Of a stretch of DNA of 64,000 bases, positions 63,617 through 64,000 are shown piece after piece. The position numbers and the translations under genes are program-made. Origin of the DNA: Leguminivora glycinivorella (Eukaryota > Arthropoda > Insecta > Lepidoptera > Tortricidae); contig NC_062996.1 in NCBI RefSeq assembly GCF_023078275.1, forward strand, positions 2,356,001-2,420,000, written 5' to 3'. How positions within the stretch are numbered: the first letter of the stretch is position 1; every line of letters begins with the position of its first letter. The notes beneath the pieces are model-generated. The model saw only the letters and a program-made list of their open reading frames with translations. It did not search any database and was not told the DNA's origin.

Positions 63617-64000
63617 TAGACCGTTATCCTTTCCTTCGTCACATTACATGCAAAACCAATTATAGTCCCTATAGAACTTTTTGGTAGAATGACATTGCTG
63701 ATGTTTGTAAACAAACATCTTCTGGAAAAACATCTTAAAGACATTTGGTGTGTTTAGCCTGGCTTAAAATAAAGAATTTTGTTGATAGTTTTATTTGCAA
63801 AAATCAAATATGTACATATTAAACTTTTTTGTAGAACATAAGATAGCTACTATAACAAAATGTTTAAATGCAAAAAAACACTATACACCATTAAAAGGTT
63901 CTACTTGGCGGATAAAGCATAAAAGTTTATATTAAATATTCATATCACATTCTGGCAGTTTATAATGCAACAAATTGACCATTAAGTAACTTTATGCGAC
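63617..64000. other. AT-rich edge, nothing recognised
   Basis: AAAATAAAGAATTTTG near 63766 could be a poly(A) signal, but no coding frame precedes it. Confidence 0.35.

Overview
This is an AT-rich, intron- and repeat-dominated animal sequence, most probably from a moth or butterfly. The attribution is an inference. It rests on the tRNA-derived SINEs, the very dense MITEs, RTE/CR1-like and Penelope-like retroelement remnants, and an insect-type BTB gene; nothing here identifies the species. No prokaryotic gene, operon, CRISPR array or viral gene was seen.

The one well-supported host gene is a minus-strand BTB/POZ-domain gene, traced through seven coding exons: 12915-13062 (start codon at 13002), 8368-8482, 5715-5868, 3741-3837, 3396-3590, 3148-3220 and 1181-1240. 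All junctions are GT-AG, all phases agree, and they join into a reading frame of about 260 residues. It has a complete BTB fold (residues ~7-140) followed by a charged, Pro/Thr/Lys-rich linker. The frame either stops at a TGA overlapping the last donor or continues past the left edge of the window. Two of its exons have local tandem duplicates in the introns. The start exon has a truncated copy at 12795-12885. The BTB-core exon has four extra 141-bp copies (5149-5714), each keeping a GTAAGT donor and, apart from one TAA, an open frame.

The introns and the region to the right are filled with mobile-element debris. 13-33 kb holds non-LTR 3' ends, nested foldback MITEs, a GCATAA-rich element and a 1.4-kb inverted repeat. 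33-47 kb holds a Penelope-like GIY-YIG remnant with a 34-bp perfect inverted repeat, plus many hAT-type non-autonomous elements with 7-8-bp target-site duplications, four of them within 44.2-46.3 kb. 47.3-48.4 kb is a CpG-rich block with three minus-strand splice donors, a plausible promoter/5'UTR region. 48.4-61.1 kb is AT-rich with scattered MITEs and SINEs. 61.1-63.6 kb is a 2.5-kb element with ~315-bp terminal inverted repeats.

A second, weak coding-exon candidate lies at 33067-33130 (minus). Apart from it, I see no other convincing host coding exon. The right 16 kb reads as intergenic or intronic DNA. The several nested insertions give relative ages, and two paralogous 'empty sites' inside the window confirm insertion boundaries.
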